64,000 bases of DNA from Phaseolus vulgaris (Eukaryota; Streptophyta; Magnoliopsida; Fabales; Fabaceae). Made by a program: the position numbers and the translations under genes. The stretch lies in the NCBI RefSeq assembly GCF_000499845.2, contig NC_023754.2:27318611-27382610 (forward strand). Reading direction: 5' to 3'. Under the pieces are notes generated by a model. The model did not search any database, was not told the origin of the DNA, and saw only the letters and a list, made by a program, of their open reading frames with translations. Shown here in pieces: positions 36,622 to 49,274 of the stretch (the stretch's first letter is position 1; the number at the start of each line of letters is the position of its first letter).

Positions 36622-38885
36622 GCTCTTATATTTCTTATCTTTAAACTTATTGTGGTGCTGGGCTCCAAAACTATGCAATAAAAATACCCATTAAACCAAA
36701 TTCATTATTTTTATTGTTATTTACTGTCAATTATTTGTTAAACTTTCTTACAAGATTGAAATCAAACACATATTCTCATTAGATAATATCCATGGCATTA
36801 TATTAATTCACGTAAAGGTTTCTTTAGGACAGTAATACTTTTATAAAATTGTATAAAATTAATGGAATATTTCTCTGAATATTTAATAGAATAAAGCAAG
36901 TTATATATTCCATTAACGTTATTACAATTTATAGTATTTTTTTCCTATCGATACACAGACACTAATTCAATCATATTTGATCATTTTCAATCATATTTAA
37001 AGAAATAATTTTTCCATTCTTAATATTACATATGTTTGAATTGAATTGACAAATAATTAAGTAGTTCATCATAAATTATAAAAATTTATTCAATTTCTAC
37101 TGTCGTCACGACTTTGACACGATATGGATATATTGTATGTATAATTTTTAAATTATAAAATATGAAGATACTTTAAGATAAAATTATTTTCATTGTAAAT
37201 CTAACTTAAGTGATTCTTAATAATTTATAAGGTAAAGATTATTTTCATTTAAAAAATCAATTTATAAGATAAAAATTATTTTCACTTATAAAAAATAATT
37301 TATAAAATAAAGATTATTCTCACTTATAAAAATAAAGATTATTCTCATTTGTATACTAAAATCTAAATTATTATCATAAAATCAATACTGATATATTATA
37401 AATTAGATTGTAGTTATCTTTTGTTATAAACTGTACTTATGTTAAAATGAGATTCCAACAACATTTTTATCCATCATAAAAAATATAATGAGTTTTAAGA
37501 GACAAATGAATCAAAATTCTATTTCAAATACGGCAAAAAGAAATTAATAGATTAAATTAAATTGTAAAACGAAACATAGATTTTTAAATTATCCATCATG
37601 AAATATCATGAATTTTAAGAAACAAATGAATCAAAATTTTATTTCAAATACGTCAAAAAGAAATTAATAGATTAAAATAAATTGTAAAACGAAGCATATA
37701 TTTTAAATTGGTTATATTTATAAAATTATATAATGATTGATACTTTAGTATATGTTAGAAAATCAAATTACAAAAATTGAATAACTTCAAACACAAAATA
37801 CTACTACAAAATGGAAATAAGAAAAGAAAATAAGTGCATGAAATCACACATTTCAACTAAAACTAATTTATTTCACCTTCTTTTTCGCTTTCGAAAAGAA
37901 ATCATTAACCACAAGTTCAATACTATAGTAAGTATACTTATTTTGATAAAACCTATTAAAAAACCAAAATCATAATGAGTCACAACCAACATTACTGAAT
38001 TTAAATTGAATATCATGAATGTGTTAGTAATCACCATTTTAAAAAAGTAAAAAAAGAACAAAAAAATATATGCATTTGATTTCAATAACTGTATATTTAT
38101 ATGTTTTAAGTTTTAGATATTAAATTTTTCATCTTCAATGAAACAAACGTATTCATCCACAAATTTAAGAGTTAAAAATATAATTATGTACTTTTTTTAT
38201 CTTCAGTGAAACAAATGTAACAACATAAAACTGAAGACATTCGCTAACATTGATCTGACACTTAAATATATGTTTTTAATTTGTTAGAGTGGTTTTAATT
38301 TGTTAGTGTTGTTAATATTTGGAAAGATAATTTAATTTGAATAGGACAAGATGTTCGAGTTCAAAGGACGGAAGAAGCGAAAAAAAGGTTTAAATTAATA
38401 TTAATATTTTAAATTAATATTATCTCTTTTGAAGGGCTTACAAATTACTAAACTTTTGAAATTTTCCTTGTTGAACAATTGATGAATAAGCTAAAATGTA
38501 AACCTAAAAGTTTAGGAGACAAAATTCCGGATGTTACAAAGAGATCTATCCATTAATTTGTATTGTAAGAATATAAAGAGAGAATTATTCCAAAAACACT
38601 TTATTTCTTAATCTAATAATTTAGGACGAGTTAGATTAAGTAAAATAATTATAAACTAGGTAAATATAGAGAAGATTAATTGGCAGGCAAATGGTTATAC
38701 CACATAATAATTTCTCCTCTTTAACAAAAACCTATGTCATTACCTTCAAATATAACCCACTTAACATATATGTAAAGTTGGGTGGAGCAAACACTTCAGA
38801 CATTTGCTTATTCCCTGAATGTAAAATTGCATAATTCTGATTTATTAACTAAAAAATCAGAGAAAGAGTTGGTATATTGATTGAG
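36622..38885. other. AT-rich intergenic region with small tandem repeats
   Basis: No gene was seen. At 37240-37370 the phrase 'aaagattatt(c/t)tca(c/t)tt' is repeated several times. At 37469-37708 a unit of about 120 bases is duplicated. The rest is featureless AT-rich sequence. Confidence 0.5.
37469..37708. repeat. tandem duplication, unit about 120 bp
   Basis: 'atccatcat' recurs at 37469 and 37591, each followed by 'acaaatgaatcaaaatt', 'atttcaaatacg' and 'caaaaagaaattaatagatt'. Two copies with a few substitutions and short indels. Confidence 0.9.
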
Positions 38886-39954
38886 TCAAGGAAAAGGTGC
38901 CCTCAACTTCATCCGAGTCTCCTCAATATCAATGGCAAATCCTTTGCCATGCTGCTTCCAATAGTCAGCCAAGGGGTTGATCATCTCTGGTTCAGGAATC
39001 TCCAACCTTGAGCTTTTCAGGCTCTCTGAGGAAATAATGTACTTGGCATCCCTCTCAACCACCAGTTCTGGCCTCACCACACCAGGACCCACTGCCTGTG
39101 GAGACATCATCAGTGCAGGTGCACCCATAGGAAGTCTATCCCCTGCATTTCTCATTTTCACCAACATCTCACAATCCATGCATATAATTAAAATATAAAT
39201 TCAATTATTGAATATAAGAGTATAAATTTGTCTGTTCTCAAACAATCATCACTCTGTAACAAAAAAAACTCAAAACAGAATCAAATTATTTCTGTGTATG
39301 CATACCTCTGTCAGCCTGCCACGTACACCAGAATTTGCCGTAAGTTTTGGCAAGGTTTTCGAGCTCCGGCATCGCAATAACCTCTGGAACTCTGGGGTTC
39401 ACCCAGAGACCCGATTTGATCTGCAACGTCCAAATCATCCTTCAGAAAATCTCAACTCCAAAGAAAAAACGCATGCAAGCAAAGCAGAAGCTCAGAATAA
39501 ACCTCGTAAGCATGAGAATGCCAAAGTTTCTGTTCCTCCGGAGGCATAGTTTCAAAGATATCATCAGAAATAATATACTCCACACCTATCACACACACAA
39601 CCAAAACATTAAAAAAACAGATATTGAGTTTTGTGAAAGTTGAAGCAAAAAGAGAGAGAAAAGAAGAAGACCGAGGAGACGAGCATCGGATTCATCAGAA
39701 TCGTAGACGGCGCATTGAAGGAAGTTTTGGTGGAGTCTGGAGCAATAGTGGTGAGTCTGTATCTGGCGGGACATGTCATGGCTATAGATGGCGAAGGAAC
39801 ACGCGTGGTGACATATCTGCTTTATGGGTTCCAGTGACTGTATCATCATTGCACCCTTGTCGATCATATGCTGCCCCACCCCCATCGCCTTCCCCGGAGT
39901 TGGCTCTGGACCCTTCGCTGGCGTCGGTTCCGGTGACTTGTCGGAGGAGGCCAT
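38886..39954 (-). CDS. oil body-associated protein (OBAP, DUF1264), 4 exons
   Basis: Exons 39672-39954, 39503-39585, 39306-39420 and 38886-39142, all GT-AG, join in frame to 245 residues. The family is recognised from [102 protein letters not shown] and the terminal APFP. OBAPs coat seed oil bodies (lipid droplets) and help their stability and lipid accumulation in embryos; no catalytic role is known. Length is normal for the family. The N-terminus has a proline-rich [15 protein letters not shown] repeat. The start is the ATG at 39954 (AATGGCC); an in-frame TTG further upstream is not a start. Upstream lie a TATA box and a duplicated ABRE/RY module, consistent with seed and ABA control. Confidence 0.93.
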
Positions 39955-40019
39955 TAACTGTTGCAAGTTTAACCCAATCTATTATCTAAATCGTGTGGAA
40001 TCTCTTCCCATCGTGACCT

Positions 40020-40030
40020 GTATATATAAG
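40020..40030 (-). promoter_or_regulatory. TATA box of the OBAP gene
   Basis: The minus strand reads GCTTATATATAC, about 70 bases upstream of the OBAP ATG and just downstream of the ABRE/RY modules, a suitable spacing for a plant core promoter. Confidence 0.6.
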
Positions 40031-40058
40031 CCCGAGATGGAGAACGTGGATTGAGCCT

Positions 40059-40160
40059 TTGGTTCCACGTGGACATGCAGCGATGGCTACGTGGCTGAGT
40101 GTAGAGGTTTTGGTTCCACGTGGACATGCAGCTATGATTACGTGGCTGAGTTTGGAGAGA
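40059..40160 (-). promoter_or_regulatory. two tandem 51-bp modules with G-box/ABRE and RY motifs
   Basis: Two units (about 40059-40109 and 40110-40160) each contain CCACGTGG (40065-40072, 40116-40123), CATGCA (40074-40079, 40125-40130) and ACGTGGC (40089-40095, 40140-40146). A further ACGTGG lies at 40044. CCACGTGG/ACGTGGC are sites for ABI5-type bZIPs and CATGCA is the RY core bound by ABI3/FUS3/LEC2 B3 factors. They sit about 90-210 bases upstream of an OBAP start, where seed-maturation control would be expected. Binding is inferred, not shown. Confidence 0.7.
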
Positions 40161-40358
40161 CTCTGTTGCCTTATGGTAAGACTATGCAATAACTAGTTGG
40201 AGCTCTTAGGGTAGTAGAAGTCAACAAATCCATTTACTATCACAAAATATAGTATGACATTATAAAAAATAAAAGAACTCTATAATTCATTTAAATATAT
40301 TAAAAATATAATAATATATATAAGTATTTTAAGTTAAAAAAATTAAAATATAGTCTAC

Positions 40359-40833
40359 TGGTAAGGTTGGACGACTCAGTGAGTCGGTCAGCACTCGGCC
40401 CATGCCGTCACCCAAACGATAAAGAGGCGACCGCGTCGCACACGACCGACCGATCCATAACATTCAAGTCAAAGGTTGACTGGATTAGCGAGATTAATCC
40501 ACGGTTAAAGGTGTTTTAACACAACCCTAAGAGCAAACCAACTCCCTTGACCTGATCCAACAGTAAAAACCCATTAAGGTAATATAAATAACACGTATTT
40601 CAAGGAGAAAGGTACGTCATAATATACTGTACTCTGACAACTGAGGGCCGATACCCCCACTAACTTGAGAGTGTTAGAGTGCCTTCTGCAGGTATCACCC
40701 TCGCCTGAGGAGCAGGACGACTGAGAGAAGAGAAGCACAACAGAGAGCGCGAACGTATTAAAGAATATCAAGAATGTTAAACCGACCAGAGTAGGAACAA
40801 TTGTTCTATAGGTCCTAAATCCGTTCGAGAACA
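40359..40833 (+). mobile_element. probable solo LTR (gypsy-like)
   Basis: A 475-bp block of markedly higher GC than its surroundings starts TGGTAAGG and ends CGAGAACA, flanked by TCTAC (40354-40358) and TATAC (40834-40838), a 4-of-5 match for a 5-bp target duplication. Inside are a TATA-like 'taatataaataacacg' and the LTR-typical order 'taacttgagagtgttagagt', 'gccttctgcaggtatc' and 'cgcctgaggagcaggacgac'. No gag-pol sequence adjoins, so it is a solo LTR or fragment lying between the OBAP promoter and the NPF gene. Confidence 0.5.
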
Positions 40834-41505
40834 TATACGTTATTAAGTAAGTAATTTTTGTTGGAGGAGAAAGTATCACTTTCCTCGCTATATATCATCC
40901 CGAAACTTGATTCACTACTGGTGCAATTTTTACAAATGGTCTGAATTCACAAACTCTCAGCTACTTTCTTCCTTTTAGTTTGATTTGATAGTAGGATATA
41001 GAAAAACCTCACGTATTACATAATCCAGCGCTCAAGTCTCTTCACTTCATCTGTTTGAGACTTTGGTAAAATAGGACAGTTCGAGGAGTTTGGAGGAATG
41101 TTGAGAAACAAGTAGCACTAAGGTGTCCACATCGATCGTAATTCTTCAAAGCATTTCACAACAATATTTATTCATAAATTTTATAACAGTTTCACACAAT
41201 ATTTTGCGTCTATATTTTATCTCGAAAGTATGCAAAGTATAGATAAAAGAGGGAATTTATTTGGGAACTAAAAGTGTAGAAGATATCACGTTATAAAGAA
41301 AATTGATCATTAAGGTTGATTAAAATTTGATGGCAAACTGAAATATACTGGAATTTTTATGAAGAGTTTTTCTACGGCAAAGGGAAATAATTTCATATCA
41401 CACATTGATTATGAATATGAAGAAAAGAAACGAGTAGTTCTCTCTTTTATCAGAAAATCCGTATTACAGCTGTAGCCTCTTTTTTCTTCCCCATAGTTAC
41501 TTTTT
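40834..41505. other. intergenic spacer, 3' side of the NPF gene
   Basis: No gene was found. 41400-41505 probably includes the 3' untranslated region of the NPF transporter on the minus strand. Confidence 0.4.
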
Positions 41506-44504
41506 TTAATTGGCAGCAGGGACCGAAGGGCCTTGAGACCTGTACTTGTACCTCGTTGAAACTACCAAATAGATAAAGAAGTTGAGCAGGCTCACTATGG
41601 AAAGGAACAGGTAGAACAAATTTAGATGGTTTCTATTAATATTGTTCCCAGCTAACCAGCCTCCACTCCTAGTGATATGTTTGGTGGCTCCATTCACACT
41701 TTTTACCACTATGGTACTAGCAAAATAACCAAGTGCCATAGAGCTCCAAAGGAAGCAGGTTGATGTAGACTTAAGCCCTTTTGGTGCCTCTGAATAGAAA
41801 AACTGAAGCAGCCCCACATAAGTAAACATGTCAGCTATGCCAAATATAAAGTACTGAAAAGAGAGCCAAAAGGTGCTTATAGGCAATGGTGGCATAAGTA
41901 TTGGCACAGCATCGAGCATGTTGTTGTCTCTGGCCACTCTTTTCCTTTTCACCTCCACAATTGAAGCCACAGCCATTGAAATGCAAGAGAGTACAAGACC
42001 AACTCCTATGCGCTGCAAGTGAGTAACCCCAGTAGGAATGCCAGTGACTTTGCGCATAACAGGCACAAAAATGCGGTCATAGATAGGAACAGTGATGATT
42101 AGAAAACAAATTGGTATGATTGGGAGGGATGCAGGTGGGATGTGAAAATGCTTGGTGAAAGTGTTGTCCATGGTGTAGCCTTGTTGGATTGAAAAGGTTT
42201 GGAGCTGAGCTAGACAAAGGGTCATTATAATGGTGCAGCAGAATATGGGGATCATGCTAAGAACAATTTTGGCATTTTCTACTTGGGTTACCCTACACAG
42301 TTTCCATGGGCTTGGTGGTTTCTCGGATTCCACATCATGCTTTACTTGGATGGCTGCTCTGTCTAAGAACCTATGAAAAGGGAACTTCAGCTTAGGACCA
42401 AATAAATTGAAATTGGAGAGATATTCCATAAAATTTTAGCAGATGTGCACTTTATGTGTACTAAAGATCAATGTAACACCTTTTAAACTAATCTATCACC
42501 TTTACTACTACTGAGTTATTATGAGTAATTGGTTATGACCAAGTGGCATGCAATTATGTTAGACACGAGTGGAATTGAACCTGAGAAAGTCTCTATGAGG
42601 TAGAAACTCTATTTCCACGGCAGCTTCCTTGTCCTGGTTAATCTCGTATAGTTCTGCTGGATCTTCAGGAAGAAGAAGATTTCTATTGAGGGTTGCTGCA
42701 ACGTAGACCTGGAAAATGCATGAGCAGATATTAAAACAAACAGCTTGTTCAATGCAATACCTACACTTCAAATTTTTTAAATCATTTCAAATTCAATGCG
42801 TTTTTCTCTTATTTACCGACTGCAGGGGACTTCCTAAAAGCCCTTTAAAAAGAATACCTGACAATAGTGATAAAAATTGGATGGGAAACAGTCTCTTTAA
42901 CAAGCACTATAGTCTATTTTATGAAAAAATGTGGTATGAAGCATGAATTATGTTATATACCTGTATGATCTCAACGAAATCATTTGTTCCTTGACCAACA
43001 CGAAATCTGTATAGTGGCAAACCAGCTGCAAAGATAATGATACCCAAGAGTATGGCTATGGTGCCAATACCAAAGCCCCAATCCCAGCCCTTGTTGATTT
43101 GTATCCACACGATGAACGTTAAGCTGACTGCACCACCCATGCAAACAGCCAACAAGAGAGTGTTAAAGAAGGTGGACATTTTGCTTGCTTCTTCAGGATC
43201 CGTTTCATCAAACTGGTCTGCACCATGTGATGGCAGGGAAGCTTTCGCTCCTGCACTTCCAAAAGCCAACAGGTATAGGCCAATGTACAGAAGAGCTTCT
43301 TGGCCATCATTGGGTGTTTTGCAGTGAGCGGTTATATCATAAACGTTGCAAGAGGGTGGCTTAAGGCTGGAATAGTGTGCTTGCGCTGTAATCAGTGCAA
43401 GTCCCTACAACCTCACCGTAAATGCATATTAACAACAGTTATAGATTTCTTAGTTACAAACCTATCTACAACAGTAAAAATTAGATTTATATTTTCGTAA
43501 ACGTTTGAGACAAGTGTATACCAATAAAATATTATGTTTGCATAAATAATTGTAGATAATTTTTTAAAATAATTATTTCAAAAAGCAACAAACAACTTAT
43601 GCACGTTTGTGTTTGGTGAATGAGAAAGAAGTGTGGTTGTGAATAGAAGTAGGTAGATGTTGAATTGAAAATATATAATTAGGAGGGATTGGAGGTTATT
43701 ACCAGAAACTCAACGACCCCAGAAATTAAAACAGTTCTGTATCTGCCAATCCATGTGTCAGCAAGGATTGCCACTGGAATAGCGAGTATGTAGCCAGTTC
43801 CCATGTAGTTGGTCAGCATGTTTGCTGCATCTGGTATACTATAATGCATTATCCCACTGAAGTAGGGCACCGAGTTCACTGCTAGTGCAAATGTTCCCAA
43901 ATTCTCGAAACCAATCATAACTGCACCCAAATTCAAATCAATTCATGTCACTGCGCCTTTCTTAGCCACATCAAAAAAAGTCTGCAAAGAGATCATACCC
44001 CAAAATCCCGTAATCTATACAACAAAAAGTGACTTAAGTCATCATCATCAGAACGTTGTTATTACTTTTCTAGGAATCTAAAAGGGTACATGGATTAGTT
44101 TCCATGAATAAACTAATAACCCCTCAACTTCAAGAGTTTTGATATAGAAAGCATAAGTAAACATTTTTCTTGCTTGAGTGGTGTAATGACATAATCCACC
44201 TTAACTTTACTTCGGTTCATCTTTCTTGTCATGCACCAACAAAAAATGTACATAGAAAAAAAGCTACATAATCTATGCCTTACTGAGTTGTTAATACCAC
44301 TTTTCATTACCTAATACGAGCACAGCAGCACTCATTCCCCCATATTCTAATTTAAGAGCCCTTCTTCCTTTCCAATCCTCTTTATTTTCATCAACCACAT
44401 CAACAACTTCTAACTTTTCCTGCATGATCAAAAATGAAGAAAAAAAATGTAACGAAAGAGCCGAAATGGCAGTGGTACGAGAACAGAGAAAAAATAGATA
44501 CCAT
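41506..44504 (-). CDS. NRT1/PTR family (NPF) transporter, NPF4-like, 6 exons
   Basis: Proton-coupled plasma-membrane carrier of the POT/PTR family (nitrate, peptides or hormones). Exons: 44502-44504 (the ATG alone), 44311-44419, 43703-43920, 42961-43404, 42581-42708, 41506-42370. All splice sites are GT-AG, phases agree and the total is 1767 bases, 588 residues. Hallmarks in order: [20 protein letters not shown] with [21 protein letters not shown], the [13 protein letters not shown] linker, [38 protein letters not shown] and [12 protein letters not shown]. These phrases and the [14 protein letters not shown] region point to the NPF4 group, which includes ABA and gibberellin carriers. The ExxER proton motif of TM1 is not present (MIGFENLG instead), as also seen in NPF4 members I remember. 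Substrate cannot be assigned. A TATA box lies about 95 bases upstream. Confidence 0.88.
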
Positions 44505-44597
44505 GGTTATGCAGAGAACTTTTTAGTGACCGATTCCAAAGAAAGAGCAGAACTGGAGAAGAAGATACAATGGTAGTTGGGAAGATCAGTCTCCCTT

Positions 44598-44604
44598 TAT
44601 ATAA
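44598..44604 (-). promoter_or_regulatory. TATA box of the NPF gene
   Basis: The minus strand reads GTTTATATAAAGGG about 95 bases upstream of the proposed ATG at 44504-44502. It supports placing the transcription start just upstream of the ATG-only exon. Confidence 0.55.
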
Positions 44605-47600
44605 ACACTCAATTCTATTAATACAAATAAAATAAAATAAAAGTTTCTTAGTGTATAAAAGATAAATGAAAAAAAGACAAGTGAATCCTACAATGCTCGA
44701 CGCAAGATACTATAGAGAATGGATAACCAGTTCTCCAAATTTTCACATATTACTGTCTTCTTTTTAATAGTTTCAAAATTACACGGTTGTAATTCTTACT
44801 TTTCTTGGCATAATATTTATAATTTAAAATATAGTAAACAAATTAATACATAATACAAGTATTGTCACAAATTTAAATAGATTCGTGATATGATAACAAA
44901 AAGACAAATTAGTTTAAAGAGAATAATAGAGAATTGGATGACTGATAAACCGATTTACTTAGACAGAATTGGATGTATTTGATTGACAGCAAAATGCCTT
45001 GGAGACAACATTCACCGATTTTAGAAGCGGAAAATTCTAGGTTGTAGTGTAAGTAACTCTCAACAAATAATCAAAAGGGTCCTAGGTAGTTAAATCCAAA
45101 GAATACTCAATAATGTCTTATCAGTAGTAAATAATAATTATAACTCATAACTGGACACACTGGTTCACAATAAATGAGAGATTTTTTTTATTATTAAATA
45201 ACTATATGATAACGGATCATACATAGGAAGTGTATTACATTATAATTATCAGATAATTTTGAGTGATAATATATGAATACAGTAACAGACATGGTCTACA
45301 ACATAGTTTATAATGTTATGGCAATCTCTTTCAAATGGTTTCTAAAAATTTGTAATGCAAACAATCTGCAGTCTCTTTGGCATATAGTGTTATATACCCA
45401 GTTTCTAATATGTTCTTTTTTACTCCACAAGGTAAGACACGCCTCATACTACTTACACACCCATAATTCTTCCCGTGCACCCTTTTAACTTAATTGATCT
45501 ATATTTTTTAAAATTTAATCAAGTTTTAAATGCCTCATAATTTTAAATATTGTTAATTAAACTTTTATTACAAATAATATTTTTATTAAATACTTAAACT
45601 ATTTTTTATTTTTATCTTGACAGTTTAATTATATTGATAGTGATATAATGTAATTATTATTTTCATCTTTCAATTTTTAACTTATTAATAAATAAAAAAT
45701 TCAATTTTAACTCATTAGTCAATTTATTTATCATGAGTTAAAAGAAATTAAAGAGAGAGAGAAAATAATAAACAAATAAGAAGATGTAAAATAACGATTA
45801 CATTATCTAAGAAAAAAAAACATAAGATACAAGATAAAAATGTAATATATTTTAATAAAAAATTAATTGAAAGTATATAAATTTATGAGATACTTAAAAT
45901 TTAATTAAATTTTTCTATTTATATAAAATTTTACTTTGTTAGATTTCTTCGTTTGAAACACAGCAACTTGAAGTATATTTTTATTTTTTTTTTGTAAAAA
46001 TATATTTTTATCAATTTAAGATTAGATAATTTGTAAACTATATTCAGATAAACTAATTAAAAGGTTATCTCATCTATTTCAGATTATTGAATCTAAATAT
46101 GAAACTAGAAGGAAATTCATTGACGAAAAGGGAGAAGATTACAGATCCTTAAACCCTTTAGTTGTAGTATGAAAAAAACAGGACAGGTATAGAGGAGTCC
46201 CAGTATATGAGTTGAAGTGTAAACTTATGGGCTAAGAACTGAGAATAGCAAAAATAAAAGAGCACCAATGAAATAGGACTATTTCTTCCTGCACCTCTAT
46301 ATCTTCTTCTGTCACCTCCATACATAACATGAAAATACATTTTTATCCTTTTAGTGTCACTTCCATAAAGTAGTTTTCAGATTATGTAATTTGGGAACTT
46401 ATTGTAAAAGACTTCCGGATTACATAATCCAGAAGCTAAATAAAACTTCCAGATTATGTAATCTGAAATATTATAGAAGTGAATTTTCGGAAATTCAAAA
46501 ATTTATGGAGGTAAGAGAAGAAGTTATGAAGGGGTAGGAAGAAACAGTCATGAAATAGTAGGGCTAGTAAAGTGAGTTTCGGTTCCTCGGCTTATGTTGC
46601 CATGTTCGTGTTTTTAATCTTTCAGCGGATTTTGTTCTTTCACTTAACCCGCCAGACTGTAGGTTAAAAAAAGTCGGTGCTCTTTTAAATTCAAAATTTA
46701 AATAAAGATAATTTAAGATATTAATTTTTTAGTAGTATAAAATAAATCATTAATATTTATAAATTAAATTCTAATTATTAATTTAGTAAAGTAATTTAAT
46801 ATATAAAAGTAGTAACTATTTATTTTATCCAATTAGAAACATTAACTAATCAATTAAAATTTTGAAAAACATTTATATAATTAAATTTACTTTAAATATA
46901 TAAATAAAAAATAAATTTTAAAAATACAAAGCTTTTAAAAAATTGCCAGACAGCCCACCTTTTGATGAAATGGATCAAAATTTAGAATGAATTCGTTTTA
47001 GGGTGTTTCTTTATGCACCTTACATTTTTTTCTTCCACCCCTATATTCATGGACACTATTGAGAGCAAGTTGAGATTTCTTCCCTTTATTTATGATTTTG
47101 ATGCGTTTTTAGTATACATTTCTGACGACAATTTGGTGGTAACTGGATATTTTTTAAGCGTGTTCATCGGAGAAGAAAAAGTAAGTCTCATGAAAAAATG
47201 TTATTATAAAATAAAAAACCTTAAAAGCGTGTGACTTTACTGAAAAAAAAAAGAGAATAAAAGAATATAAAACACGACGAAGTCATGCTTTTATGTCACA
47301 ACTTTTTAACAAAGAAAAATTAAAAGAATTTTTTTCTGATAATTGTTGTTATTATTTTACAAAAGTATATCTATGTTTCCATCAATAAATAAAATATATG
47401 TATATATTTATATATGTCAAACCATGTAATGTAGTTTTAAGTTGGCTTATATAGCTTGAACATTTTGTTCAACGTTGAAAATTGTGAGGAAAAAATATGG
47501 ATAAAATTTAATATTTCTTTAATATCTTTGAAAAGATAATTTTCTTGGTCTAAGTATTTATATGAATACCTAATTTTGTGTATACGAGAACATTACCTAA

Positions 47601-49274
47601 AATTCAGAGTAATAACACAAGTTTATTAAATATCTTGTTAACACTTTTTATTTTTATTTTCATCTTATAGCATCTATCACATTTTCATTTTTTTTTTAAT
47701 TTAGAATTAAGAGTTAGATATTGATGAGTGAGTTTTTGTTGTTTAATTAAATAGCCAATGAAATGAATCCCTTGGAGGAGAAGGAGTCAGATGGGGTCCA
47801 TCCTAATGACTTTAGGGTATCAGGGAATCTTAGTTCCCCTTTCCAAGACCCTAACCTATCTATAACTTTTTTTTTTTCAATATTTTTTATCCTTTCCATG
47901 CGTAATACATTAACATCTTTAAATTTATTTAATTACTTTTACCTGCAACACATATCCAATATTATGTCCTTTCAACAGATTTACTGAAGTTAACTGAAAG
48001 CGAAAATAAATTATCTTTAAATCTATTAATTTGATGAGAAATGTGTATAAATTAGTATTATTCAGATCTTTGATGATATATATTAACAAAATATAATTAT
48101 GTCTTTTTATTTTTGAAAAGTTATTAAATTACAATCTAAATATGAAAAATATTAATATTAATATTTATATATATATATATATATATATTTAATATAATAA
48201 CAAATTGAATAATCACATATAATATTAAAATTATCTAAATATATAATTTAACTATAAAAAATATTTAATTATATTATTAATAAAATTAAATAATAGGAAC
48301 TAATAAAATAAATAATAAAATAAAAAATTAATTTTAATTTTAATTTTAAATTCTTTTAATTAACTAAATTTTACATAAAAATTACTCATATTTAATTTTT
48401 TTATACACAATAATATTTTACACTAATAAAAAAAAATTAAAATATTTTCTTAACCATCACATAACTTACGTACTTTAATAATTTTTTTCTCACGTATTCA
48501 TAATAATATACTCAAATTCAAATTGACTCAACTTTCTTCTTAAATCCTCACGTTTTCACGTTTTCACTTTCTTACGATCTCAATTTTTCACTTTTCAATT
48601 TAAACAAAACATTAATTCATTATTATGGATTTATGTGAATTGAAAGAATAAAAAATTAATTAATTCATCTAATTTCTATTATCAAAATTGAAATCACCTG
48701 CACTATATTTAATTAATTTGATCGAATAAATTTTATTTTATTTTAAAAAATAACTTGTAAAATATATTTAAAAATATTAAATGTAAGGAATAAGTTTATG
48801 AAAATGTATTTAAAATAAAAGTATTATAAAAACTTTAATAAAAAAAAGTTATACTTCAGGATAAAAATATATTAAAACTAATACTGAAATTTAACTTCAT
48901 CAGTTTCATAATGTTTTAAAATTGAAAAATATATATTCACAACATGTTCTTATATATAATCATGTTTCTTTTTCTAAAATTTCGATTTTTTTATTATAAT
49001 AAAAATATCATTTTTTTACATCTTCAATTAGAGATTCTATAATATAGCAGATTTTCAATATATCATTGATATTTAAAATTTAGCCTACAAATTTAATCGT
49101 ACCTTCCTAGAAAAAACCTCTAAGACCATAACTTTCTTTTTGGTGTCTTTAAATACAGAGACGTTTCACTTCTCATTCATCAACCACAATTTTACACTTT
49201 AGTACCCATTTTCCTCTGTTCTCTTCCATTCCCCTGTTTGTCACTCAGAAAGTGAAACTAAGCTCTTCTCATCT
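44605..49274. other. AT-rich intergenic region
   Basis: No gene is supported. Open frames at 45273-45488, 47013-47234 and 47763-47987 have neither domains nor codon bias. Contains the Mutator-like MITE at 46277-46549, a weak CACTA-MITE arm near 46700-46860 and a TA tract near 48166-48187. The last 130 bases carry the promoter and leader of the first HSP70 gene, with TTTAAATA at about 49148. Confidence 0.5.
46277..46549. mobile_element. Mutator-like MITE with perfect 9-bp target duplication
   Basis: Terminal inverted repeats of about 45 bases: left GACTATTTCTTCCTGCACCT..., right (inverted) GACTGTTTCTTCCTACCCCT..., both running on to CTTCTTCT..(A)CCTCCAT. The 9 bases ATGAAATAG stand on both sides (46268-46276 and 46550-46558). 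A 9-bp duplication with long TIRs indicates the Mutator superfamily. The 273-bp interior holds three alternating copies of a short palindrome, 'ccggattacataatccag' and variants, and no coding frame. Confidence 0.85.

Noticed and set aside
39624..39989. Plus-strand open frames over the OBAP first exon
   Set aside because: They are antisense shadows; the minus-strand exon set encodes a full OBAP with correct splice phases.
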